A stretch of 64,000 bases of DNA from JAOSJT01 sp035362335 (GCA_035362335.1 DAOSDL010000007.1:89632-153631), one strand, 5' to 3'. Shown: positions 53,145-62,351, counted from the stretch's first letter. Numbers and translations: made by a program. The notes: generated by a model from the letters alone, not told the origin.

Positions 53145-54272
53145 TCAGAACGCCAGTTCGGCCGAGAGCTTCAGGGCATGCGACAATTCCTCGCCGTCAG
53201 CATCGCTTACGCGCTCGTAGTCGAGCAGCAGTTTGTTTTTCCTGTTCACATGCCAGGTCAGGCCGGCGATGAGCGTGTTCTCTTCCCACTCCGACGGATC
53301 GTTGTCCCAGACGTAGTGATCGTAGCGGCCGAACACACTCAGCGGCGTGCCGGGAATGCGCACATCGGCGAATGCCGACCAGCCGCTTTGATCGCGCGGT
53401 GTGCCATCGGTGTCGAGCAGCTTGCCCTTGGCATTGCCTTCGCCCACGAACCAGGTGCCCGCCACCGTGAACGCGCGATGCTCCATGCTCAGATAGGCGA
53501 TGTGCATGTTCCAATCCACCTGCTTCTCCACATTGCCCTTGCCCACGGCGCCGGCGTAGGTGAGTTGCAAACCGGGAATCAATGCGTGAAGGGGACGCAG
53601 CGAAAGGCGGTATTCCAGCGACTTGTTCAAATTATGCTCGATGGCGTGATAGCCGCCGCCATTGTACAAGCCGATGGCGATGCTGCCGTAGCGCCCCGGA
53701 GCGTAGGACGAAACGTCACGCTGATACTCCTCGGGCATGGAGCCACCGAGCAGCGCGCTGAACGTTGCACCGAAATCCGCCGAATTGAGTATGTCCGCGC
53801 GCTCGACGAACATCGAACCCTGCACGCGATACAGGTTGACCTTTTGTTCGAACTCCAGCCAGGGACGTCCCACCAGTCCGAATTCCACGCTCGGCGATGT
53901 CAGCACCGCCAACTCAGGAAGCTCGGCCTGCATGTAGCAATACTTCAAGCGCAATTCCAGATCGCCTTCGCCATCGCCCTCGCGATCCACGGCAATATCC
54001 GGAGTGATGCGTCCGCTGAGCCAGGGCGTCACCTCGGCGCGCACATTGATGTACCCGCGGTTGATGAAGAAGTGGCTGTACGGTGCGCCGCCCACGCGGC
54101 CGTCCTCGTAAGAGATGAAAAATTGACCGCCGATTTTCACTGTCGGTTTGAACGCCTCCGAGCGCAGCGAGTCGGGCAGCGATGAGGGGAATGCGGCGGT
54201 GGTGGTGGGAGAGGCGCACAGCAATGCCAGTAGGCACGCTGCTGCCAGGCGCGTGATGGGCGCATGCGTCAT
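53145..54272 (-). CDS. Porin-type outer-membrane beta-barrel (OprO/OprP-like)
   Basis: This is a 375-residue exported barrel. The start MTHAPITRLAAACLLALLCA gives a signal peptide ending near TTTA. Barrel strands include VKIGGQFFISYEDGRVGG, GYINVRAEVTPWLSGRITPD and NKLLLDYERVSDADGEEL, with the terminal Phe in KLSAELAF. Its overall form resembles phosphate-selective porin O/P family proteins. It converges on the PhoBRU-PiT cluster, so a phosphate-uptake role is attractive but rests on position and fold impression only. Confidence 0.75.
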   Translation of the reverse strand: MTHAPITRLAAACLLALLCASPTTTAAFPSSLPDSLRSEAFKPTVKIGGQFFISYEDGRVGGAPYSHFFINRGYINVRAEVTPWLSGRITPDIAVDREGDGEGDLELRLKYCYMQAELPELAVLTSPSVEFGLVGRPWLEFEQKVNLYRVQGSMFVERADILNSADFGATFSALLGGSMPEEYQRDVSSYAPGRYGSIAIGLYNGGGYHAIEHNLNKSLEYRLSLRPLHALIPGLQLTYAGAVGKGNVEKQVDWNMHIAYLSMEHRAFTVAGTWFVGEGNAKGKLLDTDGTPRDQSGWSAFADVRIPGTPLSVFGRYDHYVWDNDPSEWEENTLIAGLTWHVNRKNKLLLDYERVSDADGEELSHALKLSAELAF

Positions 54273-54613
54273 GCGAACTCCGTGTATCGGTATGATGGAT
54301 GGCCGGACGAGCGTTGATCCGGCGTATGATGCAAATTCTTCCAAATTGTGGAGACATCCAACAAGGACGCGGAGAATACATGCGCAGAGATCGCGGAGAG
54401 CGCAGAGGGCGCGGAGGAAGTATCGGGCGCTTCCCACGCGATGCTTCGCTTGTCGTCGTGGGAGGGAATCAGTGTCGGCACATTTCATAGTCTATGAAAG
54501 CAGGCAGGCATGTCTTGTCGCCTTCGTGTTGGAGCGGCATAAACATCCGAAGCTGATTTTCCATTCTTTCGCGCTTCGTGACTATATTCCGCGCGTACTG
54601 GAGGCGATGCACT
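54273..54613. other. Divergent intergenic region with short repeats
   Basis: No gene was seen in 341 bases. It includes GCGGAGAGCGCAGAGGGCGC-type text (about 54391) of the dispersed 'gcggag/cgcagag' kind. It should hold the promoters of both divergent genes; none was identifiable with confidence. Confidence 0.6.
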
Positions 54614-55504
54614 TTGAAGCAACAATCACGGGCAATTCTTTTCGCGCTGGCGTCGGTGCTCTGCTGGTCGACGGTAGCCACGGCGTTCAAGCTCACACTC
54701 GGCGAGGTGGGGGTGATGCAACTCGTGTTGTATTCCTCGCTGGCGTCGCTGCTGGTGTTGTTGCTGGCCCTGCTGCCGCGGCCGATCCGCAGATTCGCGG
54801 CGCTGCGCGCGAAAGATATTGCCGCGTCGGCGCTGATGGGCTTCCTCAATCCCTTCGCCTACTATCTCGTGCTGTTCACGGCGTATGATGTGCTGCCCGC
54901 GCAACAGGCGCAGCCGTTGAACTACACCTGGCCCATCGTGCTGTCCATCATGGCGGCGTTGTTTCTCAAGCAACGCCTCCGGGCCAAGGACTTGGTGGCC
55001 ATGCTGCTCAGTCTGCTGGGGGTGGTCGTCATCTCCACGCGCGGCAATTTCACCTCACTCGAAAGCGGCAACGGCTTCGGCATCGCCTTGGCTCTGGGTT
55101 CATCGCTGATCTGGGCATCGTACTGGATACTGAACATGCGCAGCACGGCACACCCCACCACGCGACTCGCGCTGAATTTCTTTTTCGGGTCGCTCTACAG
55201 TGTGGTTGCGGCCACCGTGCTGGGCGCATGGACGCCTGTCGGCATGAGAGGCCTGGCTGGTGCCGTCTATGTCGGGGTGTTTGAAATGGGACTCACATTT
55301 TTACTCTGGCAGGCGGCGCTGCGGCACGCGCGCAATGCCAGCTCGGTGGGATCGCTGGTCTTCCTTTCGCCATTTCTTTCGCTGCTGGTCATTGCCCTCG
55401 TGCTCGAGGAAAGCATTCTGCCCGCCACCGTGATAGGACTCGCGCTTATCGTGGGCGGCATCGCCTTGCAGCAGTGGTGGGGAAAAGGGAAGGAAGTGTC
55501 CTGA
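54614..55504 (+). CDS. EamA-family (DMT) transporter
   Basis: This is about 296 residues with ten predicted helices in two EamA repeats (AILFALASVLCWSTVATAF, and GFGIALALGSSLIWASYWIL). A GGAGGC ribosome-binding site eight bases ahead supports a TTG start at 54614 (encoding MKQQSRAILF) rather than the ATG twelve codons upstream. The end of each repeat shows the usual pattern (FLSPFLSLLVIALVLEESI). Family members export amino acids, nucleosides or other metabolites; the substrate is unknown. Confidence 0.87.
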   Translation: MKQQSRAILFALASVLCWSTVATAFKLTLGEVGVMQLVLYSSLASLLVLLLALLPRPIRRFAALRAKDIAASALMGFLNPFAYYLVLFTAYDVLPAQQAQPLNYTWPIVLSIMAALFLKQRLRAKDLVAMLLSLLGVVVISTRGNFTSLESGNGFGIALALGSSLIWASYWILNMRSTAHPTTRLALNFFFGSLYSVVAATVLGAWTPVGMRGLAGAVYVGVFEMGLTFLLWQAALRHARNASSVGSLVFLSPFLSLLVIALVLEESILPATVIGLALIVGGIALQQWWGKGKEVS

Positions 55505-55526
55505 ATTTCCAGGTTCCCGCATGCGT

Positions 55527-56609
55527 TCAGCGGTCGAATACCGCATCGAGCAGACGCTCCAGCGGATTGCGCTCCTCGCGCTTCCGCTCCTCGCGCATGG
55601 CACGCCGCACACGTTGCTCGCGGTACAGCCCCACGGGACCTTCGTACATGCCTCCGTGCAGAAAACCGTCGGCCACGCGCACGGCAATGACATTGTCGCC
55701 GCTCTCGCGCAAAAGGCCCTCGGGCACGGAGTAGTAGCGGAGCAGCTTGTAGGAATCATCTCCGAAATAATTCCCGCCGCGTCCGCGGATGCGCCCCGTG
55801 CCGCCGATGCGCCGACCGTTGAGCCACACCTCGTCGGCGTCGTCGATGCGCCCGAGGCAAAGGACGAGCGTCTGTCCACGCAACGCGGCATCGAGCCGGA
55901 AGCGGGTGCGATACCATCCGAGACCATCGTAGCCGTACAGGCCTTGCGTTTCCCAATACGCGGGCACGAAGGCATTGCTCCAGGCGCTGTCATCGTAGCG
56001 CGGCTCGCTCCATCGGGGGTCGTCGCCGCTGCGCAGCTTCCACAGACCGCGCAACGATTGATCGGGCACGGTGTAGCGCAGCGAACGGAACACGCCGATC
56101 GCATCTCCACGCAGTATGCCACCGGATAACTCCTGATCGTACACGCGAACGGCGATGACATTTTCCCCGGAGAAATTCACGTATTCGTAGGGCAGGGGAT
56201 ACACGCGCTCTTCATGATAGGCGGTGATGTAATACGGTGGCATGGAGCCGCGGAAGCCCACCATGCGTCCGTTCACATACACCTCGTCCACATCGTCGAT
56301 GTAACCCAGGCGCAGATACAGCGGCTGAAAGTTCATGCCCGCCGGCACGGTGAACGTCGTGCGATACCATGCGAAGCCGTCGTAGCCGGGATACCCTTCA
56401 TCTTCCCAGGAAGAGGGGACGAATATGCGTCCCCAACCTGCGTCGTCGAAGCGCGCTTCGCTCCAGGCGGCATCGTCGCCGAGCATGAATTTCCACTGTC
56501 CGCGCAAATCCGTCACACGCTCCCAGTCCTGCGCCCGCACCGGCGTGAGCATGCCGAACAGTTGCAGAGCGGGAAGTACGAGTGCGAGGATGTGAACGAA
56601 ACGCTTCAT
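55527..56609 (-). CDS. Secreted protein with two jelly-roll (GH2 sugar-binding-like) domains
   Basis: This is about 360 residues: signal peptide (FVHILALVLPALQLFGMLTP) and two copies of a domain of about 150 residues that are clearly related. Copy 1 has LRGQWKFMLGDDAAWSEARF, DGFAWYRTTFTVPAG and NVIAVRVYDQELSGGI. Copy 2 has LRGLWKLRSGDDPRWSEPRY, DGLGWYRTRFRLDA and NVIAVRVADGFLHGGM. The pattern is that of the sugar-binding domain of family 2 glycosidases, yet no catalytic barrel follows. A role in carbohydrate binding outside the cell is likely. The start was set at MKRFVHIL; MFSVMKRF four codons earlier is possible. Confidence 0.85.
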   Translation of the reverse strand: MKRFVHILALVLPALQLFGMLTPVRAQDWERVTDLRGQWKFMLGDDAAWSEARFDDAGWGRIFVPSSWEDEGYPGYDGFAWYRTTFTVPAGMNFQPLYLRLGYIDDVDEVYVNGRMVGFRGSMPPYYITAYHEERVYPLPYEYVNFSGENVIAVRVYDQELSGGILRGDAIGVFRSLRYTVPDQSLRGLWKLRSGDDPRWSEPRYDDSAWSNAFVPAYWETQGLYGYDGLGWYRTRFRLDAALRGQTLVLCLGRIDDADEVWLNGRRIGGTGRIRGRGGNYFGDDSYKLLRYYSVPEGLLRESGDNVIAVRVADGFLHGGMYEGPVGLYREQRVRRAMREERKREERNPLERLLDAVFDR

Positions 56610-56665
56610 AACGGAAAACATACGCAAGGCTCGCCGGACTTGTGTTGTCGTTCTGTGGAAAACTG

Positions 56666-57364
56666 TCACGAATTGTCACGAGCGAGCAATTTATAGCCCA
56701 TGCCGTGTACGGTGAGTATGATGCGGGGATGCGCGGGATCTGTTTCGATTTTTTGCCGCAGCTTGAGAATGAAATTGTCGATGGTCCGTGTGGAAATACT
56801 CTCGTCGTATCCCCAGACATTGACCAGCAGATCATCGCGCTGCACCGTGCCGTTGCGATGCTCCCAGAGATAGCGCAGCACCTCGAATTCGCGATGCGTC
56901 ATGGCCACCTCGCCCGAGGCATCATGTGCCGTGTAGCGCTCGAAGTCCACGGTCAATGCGCCGATGGTAATGGTACGCGGTGACGTGGTGGCCGCGCTTT
57001 CGGCGCTGCGCCGCAGTATGGCTTTCACCCGGGCCAATAATTCGCGCACACTGAACGGCTTGGTCAGATAATCGTCCGCACCCAATTCGAGACCGAGCAC
57101 GCGGTCGATTTCCTCGCCCTTGGCGGTGAGCATCATGATGGGTGTGCGTATGCCGCGTTCACGCGCACGTCGACACACGTCGAAGCCGTTCACACCCGGC
57201 ATCATCACATCGAGTATGATCATGTCGGCACGCTCGGCCAGTATCAGCGCAAGTCCCTGCTCGCCGTCGCCCGCTTCGCTGACACTGTGGCCCTCGAAAC
57301 GCAGATTGTCCGCGAGTCCGCGGCGCATGTCCGCTTCGTCATCGATCACCAGTATGTGCGCCAT
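56666..57364 (-). CDS. OmpR-family response regulator
   Basis: This is a 232-residue regulator. The receiver domain has ILVIDDEADMRRG, phospho-acceptor Asp52 (MIILDVMMPGVNGFD) and Lys102 (YLTKPFSVREL). The winged-helix output domain (TVDFERYTAHDASGEVAMTH, ILTVHGMGYKLLARD) binds DNA. The start MAHILVID lies inside the kinase gene, overlapping its end by 26 bases, so the kinase and regulator form a coupled pair. The target is unknown. Confidence 0.92.
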   Translation of the reverse strand: MAHILVIDDEADMRRGLADNLRFEGHSVSEAGDGEQGLALILAERADMIILDVMMPGVNGFDVCRRARERGIRTPIMMLTAKGEEIDRVLGLELGADDYLTKPFSVRELLARVKAILRRSAESAATTSPRTITIGALTVDFERYTAHDASGEVAMTHREFEVLRYLWEHRNGTVQRDDLLVNVWGYDESISTRTIDNFILKLRQKIETDPAHPRIILTVHGMGYKLLARDNS

Positions 57365-58952
57365 GCGCCCGTTCCTCCGTGTCGGCATGTGTGTGGGAAA
57401 TGGGGAAGCACAGCGTGAAGCAGCTTCCCACGCCTGGTGTGCTGTCCACGCGCACCTCGCCGCCGTGCGCGCGCATGATATGCTCGACCAGGGCGAGCCC
57501 CAGGCCGCTGCCCTTGGCGCTGCCGCTGAGACCCTGTGATACGCGGTAGAATTTTTCAAAGATACGCCGCTGTTCCGCCGGTGGAATGCCTATGCCTTCG
57601 TCGCGCACGGCCACGCACACGTAGCCCCCGTCGACATGGGTGCGCACATCCACACGCTTGCGTTCGGCGCTGTACTTCATCGCATTGTCCAGCAGATTGA
57701 TCACGGCCTCGGCCACGGCTTCCTCGTCTGCGCGTGTGGATGGCGGATCCGGCGCCGCCTCGAACGTGCAGGCGAAGCCCCGATGCTCGAGGTGAAACGC
57801 GTACATGCCCATGACGCGCTCGACGATGCTGTTGATGTCGGTGTCGCGGAGACGGTACTCCTTTTTGCCCGCTTCCATGCGCGAGAAGGTGAGAATGTTG
57901 TTGATCAGCCGCGAGAGTCGCTCGCTTTCCTGCACGATGATGCCGTAGTATTCACGACGACGGGCTTCGTCCGGTACGCGATCCATCTCCAGCGTTTCGG
58001 CGAACATGCGGATCAGCGCCAGCGGGGTTTTCAATTCATGCGACACATTCGACACGAAATCCGTTTTCATCGCGGCCAGGCGCATCTCGCGACGCATGCC
58101 CACGTACACGAACAGCACGCCGGCGATGAGCAACAGATCCACGACACCGAGCAGCACGCCAAACCAGAGCAAGCGGTCGCGCGAACGTTCGCCGATGTCG
58201 GAACCACGCAAGCGGATGCCGATATCATGTTCCGGCAGCAGCCACAGCGGTTTCCAATGCGCCGTGCCTGCGGCCTGCGCCGGAGCGGAACTCGCAACGA
58301 TGCGGCCTCCTCGTCGCTCGCGTGCGGAGAGGATGAAGTCCTGTCCTTCCAGTTCGCGGAACTTGGGCGTGAGTTGTTCGCGAATGAATTCTCCCGGGTC
58401 GATCAGGCACACGAGTATGGCGCCCTGTTCGCCGTGTGTCGCGGAGCCCAGCAACGCCAGCGCGGGGGCGTGGCCTGCGCGCGGCAGCGCGAGTGTTTCG
58501 ATGCGGAGGTAATCCAGTGCCGCGTAAGCCCGCAGTTGTTCCAGGCGTTCGGGCCGCGCGCGGAGACTGTCGAACAGGACTGCCATCGGTGTGGCGTCCG
58601 AGGATGTGGTGGCGGCGAGGGGACGGAGATCGGCGGAGAGTACCGCCGCGTAAAGCACGGCGCGGCGGCCCGCGCGAAAGTCGTTCAATGCGTCCGTCGT
58701 GCCGGCGCCGCGCGCGTCGATGCTCCCGAGGCGACGCATCCAGCTGTTCGCCACATCCCAGGCGTGCTGATTGACGGAGAACAGCACGGCGTCGAGCTGA
58801 CGGGTGTACAGCGCGTGCAACTCGCGCTCGCCCCGCGACATGCGGTTGAGTTCGAAGGCCGTGACGAGCAGTGCCGGCAGCACCACCAGCAGCAGAAGCG
58901 CCGCGAGAAGCACGGACGGTCGACGGAGCAGCATGCGTACGCGTTGTACCAT
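57339..58952 (-). CDS. Sensor histidine kinase
   Basis: This is about 537 residues. An N-terminal helix (VLLAALLLLVVLPALLVTAF) is followed by an extracytoplasmic sensor of about 240 residues without a domain I recognise. A second helix (LWFGVLLGVVDLLLIAGVLF) comes next. HisKA has phospho-His305 (SNVSHELKTPLALIRMFAET) and the ATPase domain shows NLLDNAMKYSAERK, DEGIGIPPAEQRRIF and GSGLGLALVEHIMRAH. No HAMP is obvious between helix 2 and HisKA. The start MVQRVRMLL was chosen; MLLRRPS is an alternative. Confidence 0.9.
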   Translation of the reverse strand: MVQRVRMLLRRPSVLLAALLLLVVLPALLVTAFELNRMSRGERELHALYTRQLDAVLFSVNQHAWDVANSWMRRLGSIDARGAGTTDALNDFRAGRRAVLYAAVLSADLRPLAATTSSDATPMAVLFDSLRARPERLEQLRAYAALDYLRIETLALPRAGHAPALALLGSATHGEQGAILVCLIDPGEFIREQLTPKFRELEGQDFILSARERRGGRIVASSAPAQAAGTAHWKPLWLLPEHDIGIRLRGSDIGERSRDRLLWFGVLLGVVDLLLIAGVLFVYVGMRREMRLAAMKTDFVSNVSHELKTPLALIRMFAETLEMDRVPDEARRREYYGIIVQESERLSRLINNILTFSRMEAGKKEYRLRDTDINSIVERVMGMYAFHLEHRGFACTFEAAPDPPSTRADEEAVAEAVINLLDNAMKYSAERKRVDVRTHVDGGYVCVAVRDEGIGIPPAEQRRIFEKFYRVSQGLSGSAKGSGLGLALVEHIMRAHGGEVRVDSTPGVGSCFTLCFPISHTHADTEERAHGAHTGDR

Positions 58953-59026
58953 GCCCCGAATATGCCGACAAGCGGGCATTCTACAAAACGCCGCGCTTTT
59001 CGTACTTTTCCCCATCACAAGCATCA

Positions 59027-60469
59027 ATGCACATGAAGAACACCATCACCCCGGAAGAAAGTACCCGCCTGCTGCGCGGACGTCTCGCCGGCGCGCGAGG
59101 CAAACTCACACCCTCCGATGCCGCCGCGGCCACAGGGCTGCCGCTCGACAGCGTGCAGGAGGCTCTGGAATCCCTGATGAACACCTACATCTGCCGCTTG
59201 CAGGTGACGGAATCGGGCGAAATCCTCTACGATTTCGGCACATCCCTGCGACGACGCGGCGAGAAATCCTTCGCCGAGCGTCTCGCCGACCTGCGGGCCC
59301 TGCTCTGGAAGGCCTTCACCGTGGGATTCAAGATCTGGATCACGGTAATGCTCGTGGTATACTTCACGCTGTTCGTGATCATGCTGCTCGTGTTGCTGTT
59401 CGCGAACAAGGACAGCAAGAAGGGGATCAAACTGGGGTGGATCGGTGATCTGTTCGCCGATCTGTTTTTCTTCGGTTCACGCAACATGGCCATCGTGTAC
59501 GCCACCGACGGCGCCGGGTACCGCCACAAAACCTATCAGCAACGGATGCGCAAGGATGCCGCGCGTCTCGAACCCCGCAAGCGCCTTGTGCAATCGGTGT
59601 ACGATTTCGTGTTCGGTCCGCCACGTCCCGGTTTCGATCCGCTCGGCAACGAGAAGGAAGTGGCCGCGTATCTGCGCAAACGCAAGGGCATTCTCACGCT
59701 CACCGAAATGGTGGCGCTGGCCGGCCTCACCTACGACGAAGCTTCGGAGAAAATGGCCGAGTACCTGTCGCGCTTCAAGGGGCAGGCCGACATCACCGAC
59801 GACGGCGTTCTCGTGGGCAGTTTCGATCGCATGCTGGTATCGGGTGATGCCGCGATGGAAGGTGGCAGCATCGAGTTGTATTGGAACGAGTACGAGGCAC
59901 CGTACGAAGTCACGGGCAACACGTCCGGTCGCAATGCCGCGATTATCGGCATGAATGCGTTCAATCTCCTTTTTTCCTCCGTAATGCTGTTCTCACCCGT
60001 CGTTGGTGTGCGCATCGGCATGCAGGCGGGTGTGTTCGTCGGCGAGGGCGTGGTGCAATTGCTGCTGGGAGTGCTGCCCTTCGTGTTCTCGCTGATTTTT
60101 TTCGCTGTTCCACTGCTGCGTTCCATCGGAGTAGGCAGGCGCGAGGCCGCGCGTCGGCAGCGCAATCTGCGCCGTCGCGTCCTGCGCGTGCTCTTCGACC
60201 ATGAAGGCGAGGCCCTGTCGCTCGACGCAATGCTGCGCGAGATCAACAGCGGAGGCGAGAGGGCGATGACGCTCGATGAGCTGGCGCGCATCGTCTCCCG
60301 TCTTGTGGCCGACTATGCCGGCCACAGCTCCATCGACGACAACGGCACGGTGCTGTATCGTTTCGAGCGCATCGGACACGAACTGCGCGCCTCGGAACGA
60401 CTGCGCCAGGGCAAGGAGGTGGATCGGCGTGGTGGTGAGGTCATTTTCGACACCGGTCCCGTGGAGTGA
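59027..60469 (+). CDS. Unrecognised membrane protein with three winged-helix-like repeats
   Basis: This is about 480 residues. Three soluble segments share the pattern 'L(T/S)..(D/E)..A..(T/A)GL......L......YxxxxxxxDDGxLxY.F': about residues 20-70 (KLTPSDAAAATGLPLDSVQE), 225-270 (TLTEMVALAGLTYDEASEKM) and 405-465 (MTLDELARIVSRLVADYAGH). They are separated by membrane hairpins at about 105-135 (WITVMLVVYFTLFVIMLLVL) and 305-370 (AFNLLFSSVMLFSPVVGVRI). The soluble parts look like small winged helices followed by a beta strand. I know no family for this. The ATG at 59027 (MHMKN) was used, with 59033 as the alternative. It is divergent from the kinase gene. Confidence 0.8.
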   Translation: MHMKNTITPEESTRLLRGRLAGARGKLTPSDAAAATGLPLDSVQEALESLMNTYICRLQVTESGEILYDFGTSLRRRGEKSFAERLADLRALLWKAFTVGFKIWITVMLVVYFTLFVIMLLVLLFANKDSKKGIKLGWIGDLFADLFFFGSRNMAIVYATDGAGYRHKTYQQRMRKDAARLEPRKRLVQSVYDFVFGPPRPGFDPLGNEKEVAAYLRKRKGILTLTEMVALAGLTYDEASEKMAEYLSRFKGQADITDDGVLVGSFDRMLVSGDAAMEGGSIELYWNEYEAPYEVTGNTSGRNAAIIGMNAFNLLFSSVMLFSPVVGVRIGMQAGVFVGEGVVQLLLGVLPFVFSLIFFAVPLLRSIGVGRREAARRQRNLRRRVLRVLFDHEGEALSLDAMLREINSGGERAMTLDELARIVSRLVADYAGHSSIDDNGTVLYRFERIGHELRASERLRQGKEVDRRGGEVIFDTGPVE

Positions 60470-60958
60470 AGTACCATGAAAATTGATTGCTTGATGATAG
60501 ATTTTCATGGTAGTACAACTCGCGAAGCAGCAGTCAGCAGACTATATCCGGTGAAGGAAGGTGTGCCGCGGTTCACAAGGCCCAAAACCACAGATTGCAC
60601 AGATTTCACGCAGATTATCACAGATGGATCGTGGAAGTCCACAGCGATACCAGCAACGAGCCGCGAGAATGGCAATCCCATGCTGGCTGTCAAAGGAACA
60701 CCGAAACCTTGCGTCCTTTGCATCCTGGCGCCATTGCGTTACCATCTCTACGGCTTTGCGTTACACGTCTTTCGTGTTTGACCCACGTGATTTCGTCCAC
60801 CCTTTACTCTTCACTCTTTACTCCTTCCTCTGTATTTGCTGCAACAATCGAGGGATGTATATTCAAGGAGTTTCTGGATCAACATTCGGGTGTTGCGCGG
60901 CGGGAAGCCGGAACGGGGCGAAAGCGCTGCGATTCGTGGCCCATAGCATGGAGGAAGC
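60470..60958. repeat. Intergenic region with hairpin and several dispersed repeat types
   Basis: No gene was seen in 489 bases. A 12-bp-arm inverted repeat TACCATGAAAAT/ATTTTCATGGTA lies at 60472-60512, right after the upstream stop. A run of CACAGATT-like units lies at about 60590-60625 (CACAGATTGCACAGATTTCA). CCATTGCGTTACC..GGCTTTGCGTTAC text lies at about 60730, and the ACTCTTCACTCTTTACTC type at 60801-60825. A start-proximal GAGGAAGC site precedes the next gene. Confidence 0.75.
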
Positions 60959-62107
60959 ATGTACGAGCGTGAAGAGCATACGATGCTGCGTCGCACGGTG
61001 CGCGACTTCGCGGAGCAGGAAATCCGGCCGCGCGCCAAAGCTCTGGACGATGCGGAGGAGTTTTCCTACGACCTGACGCGGCGCATGGGCGAACTTGGTC
61101 TGTTCGGCGTGGTGGTGTCCGAGGAATACGGCGGCCAGGGCATGGACTACCTCTCCTACATCATCGCCGTGGAGGAAATCGCCCGCATCGACGGCTCGCA
61201 GGCGGCTACGGTGGCGGCGCACAATTCCCTGGGCATCGGTCCGCTGTATTATTTCGGCAGCGAGTCGCAAAAGCGCGATCTCATTCCGCCGCTGTGTACC
61301 GGCGAAGCGCTCTGGGCGTTCGGCCTCACCGAACCCGACGCGGGTTCGGATTCACGCGGAAGTAAAACCACGGCCCGTCTTCAGGACGGCCACTGGGTCA
61401 TCAACGGCTCGAAAATCTTCATCACCAACGGTTCCACCGATATCACGCTGGGCGCCACGGTGCAAGCGGTGTCGGATGTGCTGGAGGATGGCCGCAAGGA
61501 ATTTTCCACAATCATCGTGCCTCGGGGTACAGCGGGATTCACCGCGCGCACAATGAAGGAAAAGATGATGTGGCGCGCGTCCAACACCTCCGAGCTGTAT
61601 TTCGACGATTGCACGGTGCCGGAAGAGCAACTGCTCGGAGCCCGCGGCGAGGGATCGAAAATCATGCTCCGTACGCTGGACGATGGCCGACTGTCCATCG
61701 CCGCCATGGGTCTGGGCTGCGCGCAGGGCGCCTACGAATTGGCACTGTCGCATGCGAAACAGCGACGGCAGTTCGGCAAACCCATCGCCGCGTTTCAGGC
61801 CATTGCCTTCAAACTCGCGGACATGGCATTGAAAATCGAACTCGCGCGCAATCTGCTGTACAAGGCCTGCTGGCTGCGGCAAAACGGCCGTCCTTTTGCC
61901 AAGGAATCCGCCATGGCCAAGCTGTACTGCTCCGAAATCGCCCGCGAGGTGGCCGACGAGGCGGTGCAAATTCATGGCGGTTACGGCTTGATGAAGGAAT
62001 ACGAGATCGAGCGCTTCTATCGCGACCAGCGTCTCCTGCAAATCGGCGAGGGCACTTCCGAAATTCAACGCCTCGTCATTTCACGCTACATACTCGAGCG
62101 CGACTGA
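60959..62107 (+). CDS. Acyl-CoA dehydrogenase
   Basis: This is a 382-residue flavoenzyme. It shows the signatures GLTEPDAGSDSRGSKTTA and QIHGGYGLMKEYEIERFYRD, with the catalytic-base region QIGEGTSEIQRLVISRYIL (Glu in EGT) as in short-chain and branched-chain enzymes. GAGGAAGC precedes the ATG by a few bases. It oxidises acyl-CoA to enoyl-CoA with FAD, passing electrons to ETF. The chain length cannot be told; no other beta-oxidation gene is adjacent. Confidence 0.93.
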   Translation: MYEREEHTMLRRTVRDFAEQEIRPRAKALDDAEEFSYDLTRRMGELGLFGVVVSEEYGGQGMDYLSYIIAVEEIARIDGSQAATVAAHNSLGIGPLYYFGSESQKRDLIPPLCTGEALWAFGLTEPDAGSDSRGSKTTARLQDGHWVINGSKIFITNGSTDITLGATVQAVSDVLEDGRKEFSTIIVPRGTAGFTARTMKEKMMWRASNTSELYFDDCTVPEEQLLGARGEGSKIMLRTLDDGRLSIAAMGLGCAQGAYELALSHAKQRRQFGKPIAAFQAIAFKLADMALKIELARNLLYKACWLRQNGRPFAKESAMAKLYCSEIAREVADEAVQIHGGYGLMKEYEIERFYRDQRLLQIGEGTSEIQRLVISRYILERD

Positions 62108-62111
62108 CACT

Positions 62112-62336
62112 ATGCGGCAATTCACCATTGTGATCGAGGCGGCAGCCACAGGCGTGGACGCCTATGTTCCTTCCATCCGTGAATGCGAAAGTTGGGGACA
62201 CACCGAGGACGAAGCCCTGCACGCGCTGCTGCACCGACTGGCATTTTTCCTGAGTATCGACGTCGGCTTCAAACATACCATCGATTTCATGCGGCAGGAA
62301 GAGGGGAAGCGCTACTACAAACTCATGCTCCGCTGA
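62112..62336 (+). CDS. HicB-like (UPF0150) small protein
   Basis: This is a 74-residue protein of the HicB/UPF0150 half-RNase-H type: FTIVIEAAATGVDAYVPSIR followed by ECESWGHTEDEALHALLHRL. It starts four bases after the acyl-CoA dehydrogenase stop, so it is probably cotranscribed. No HicA toxin and no DNA-binding tail are present, so it is unlikely to be a working antitoxin by itself. Confidence 0.75.
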   Translation: MRQFTIVIEAAATGVDAYVPSIRECESWGHTEDEALHALLHRLAFFLSIDVGFKHTIDFMRQEEGKRYYKLMLR

Positions 62337-62351
62337 AGACGCAGCGATGCG

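Noticed and set aside
54148..54888. 246-codon plus-strand frame
   Set aside because: It crosses repeat-rich intergenic DNA and overlaps the EamA gene in another frame, with no motif.
60472..60512. Strong terminator after the winged-helix-repeat gene
   Set aside because: The inverted repeat is AT-rich with a 17-base loop and no T-run, so it was listed only as a hairpin in the repeat region.
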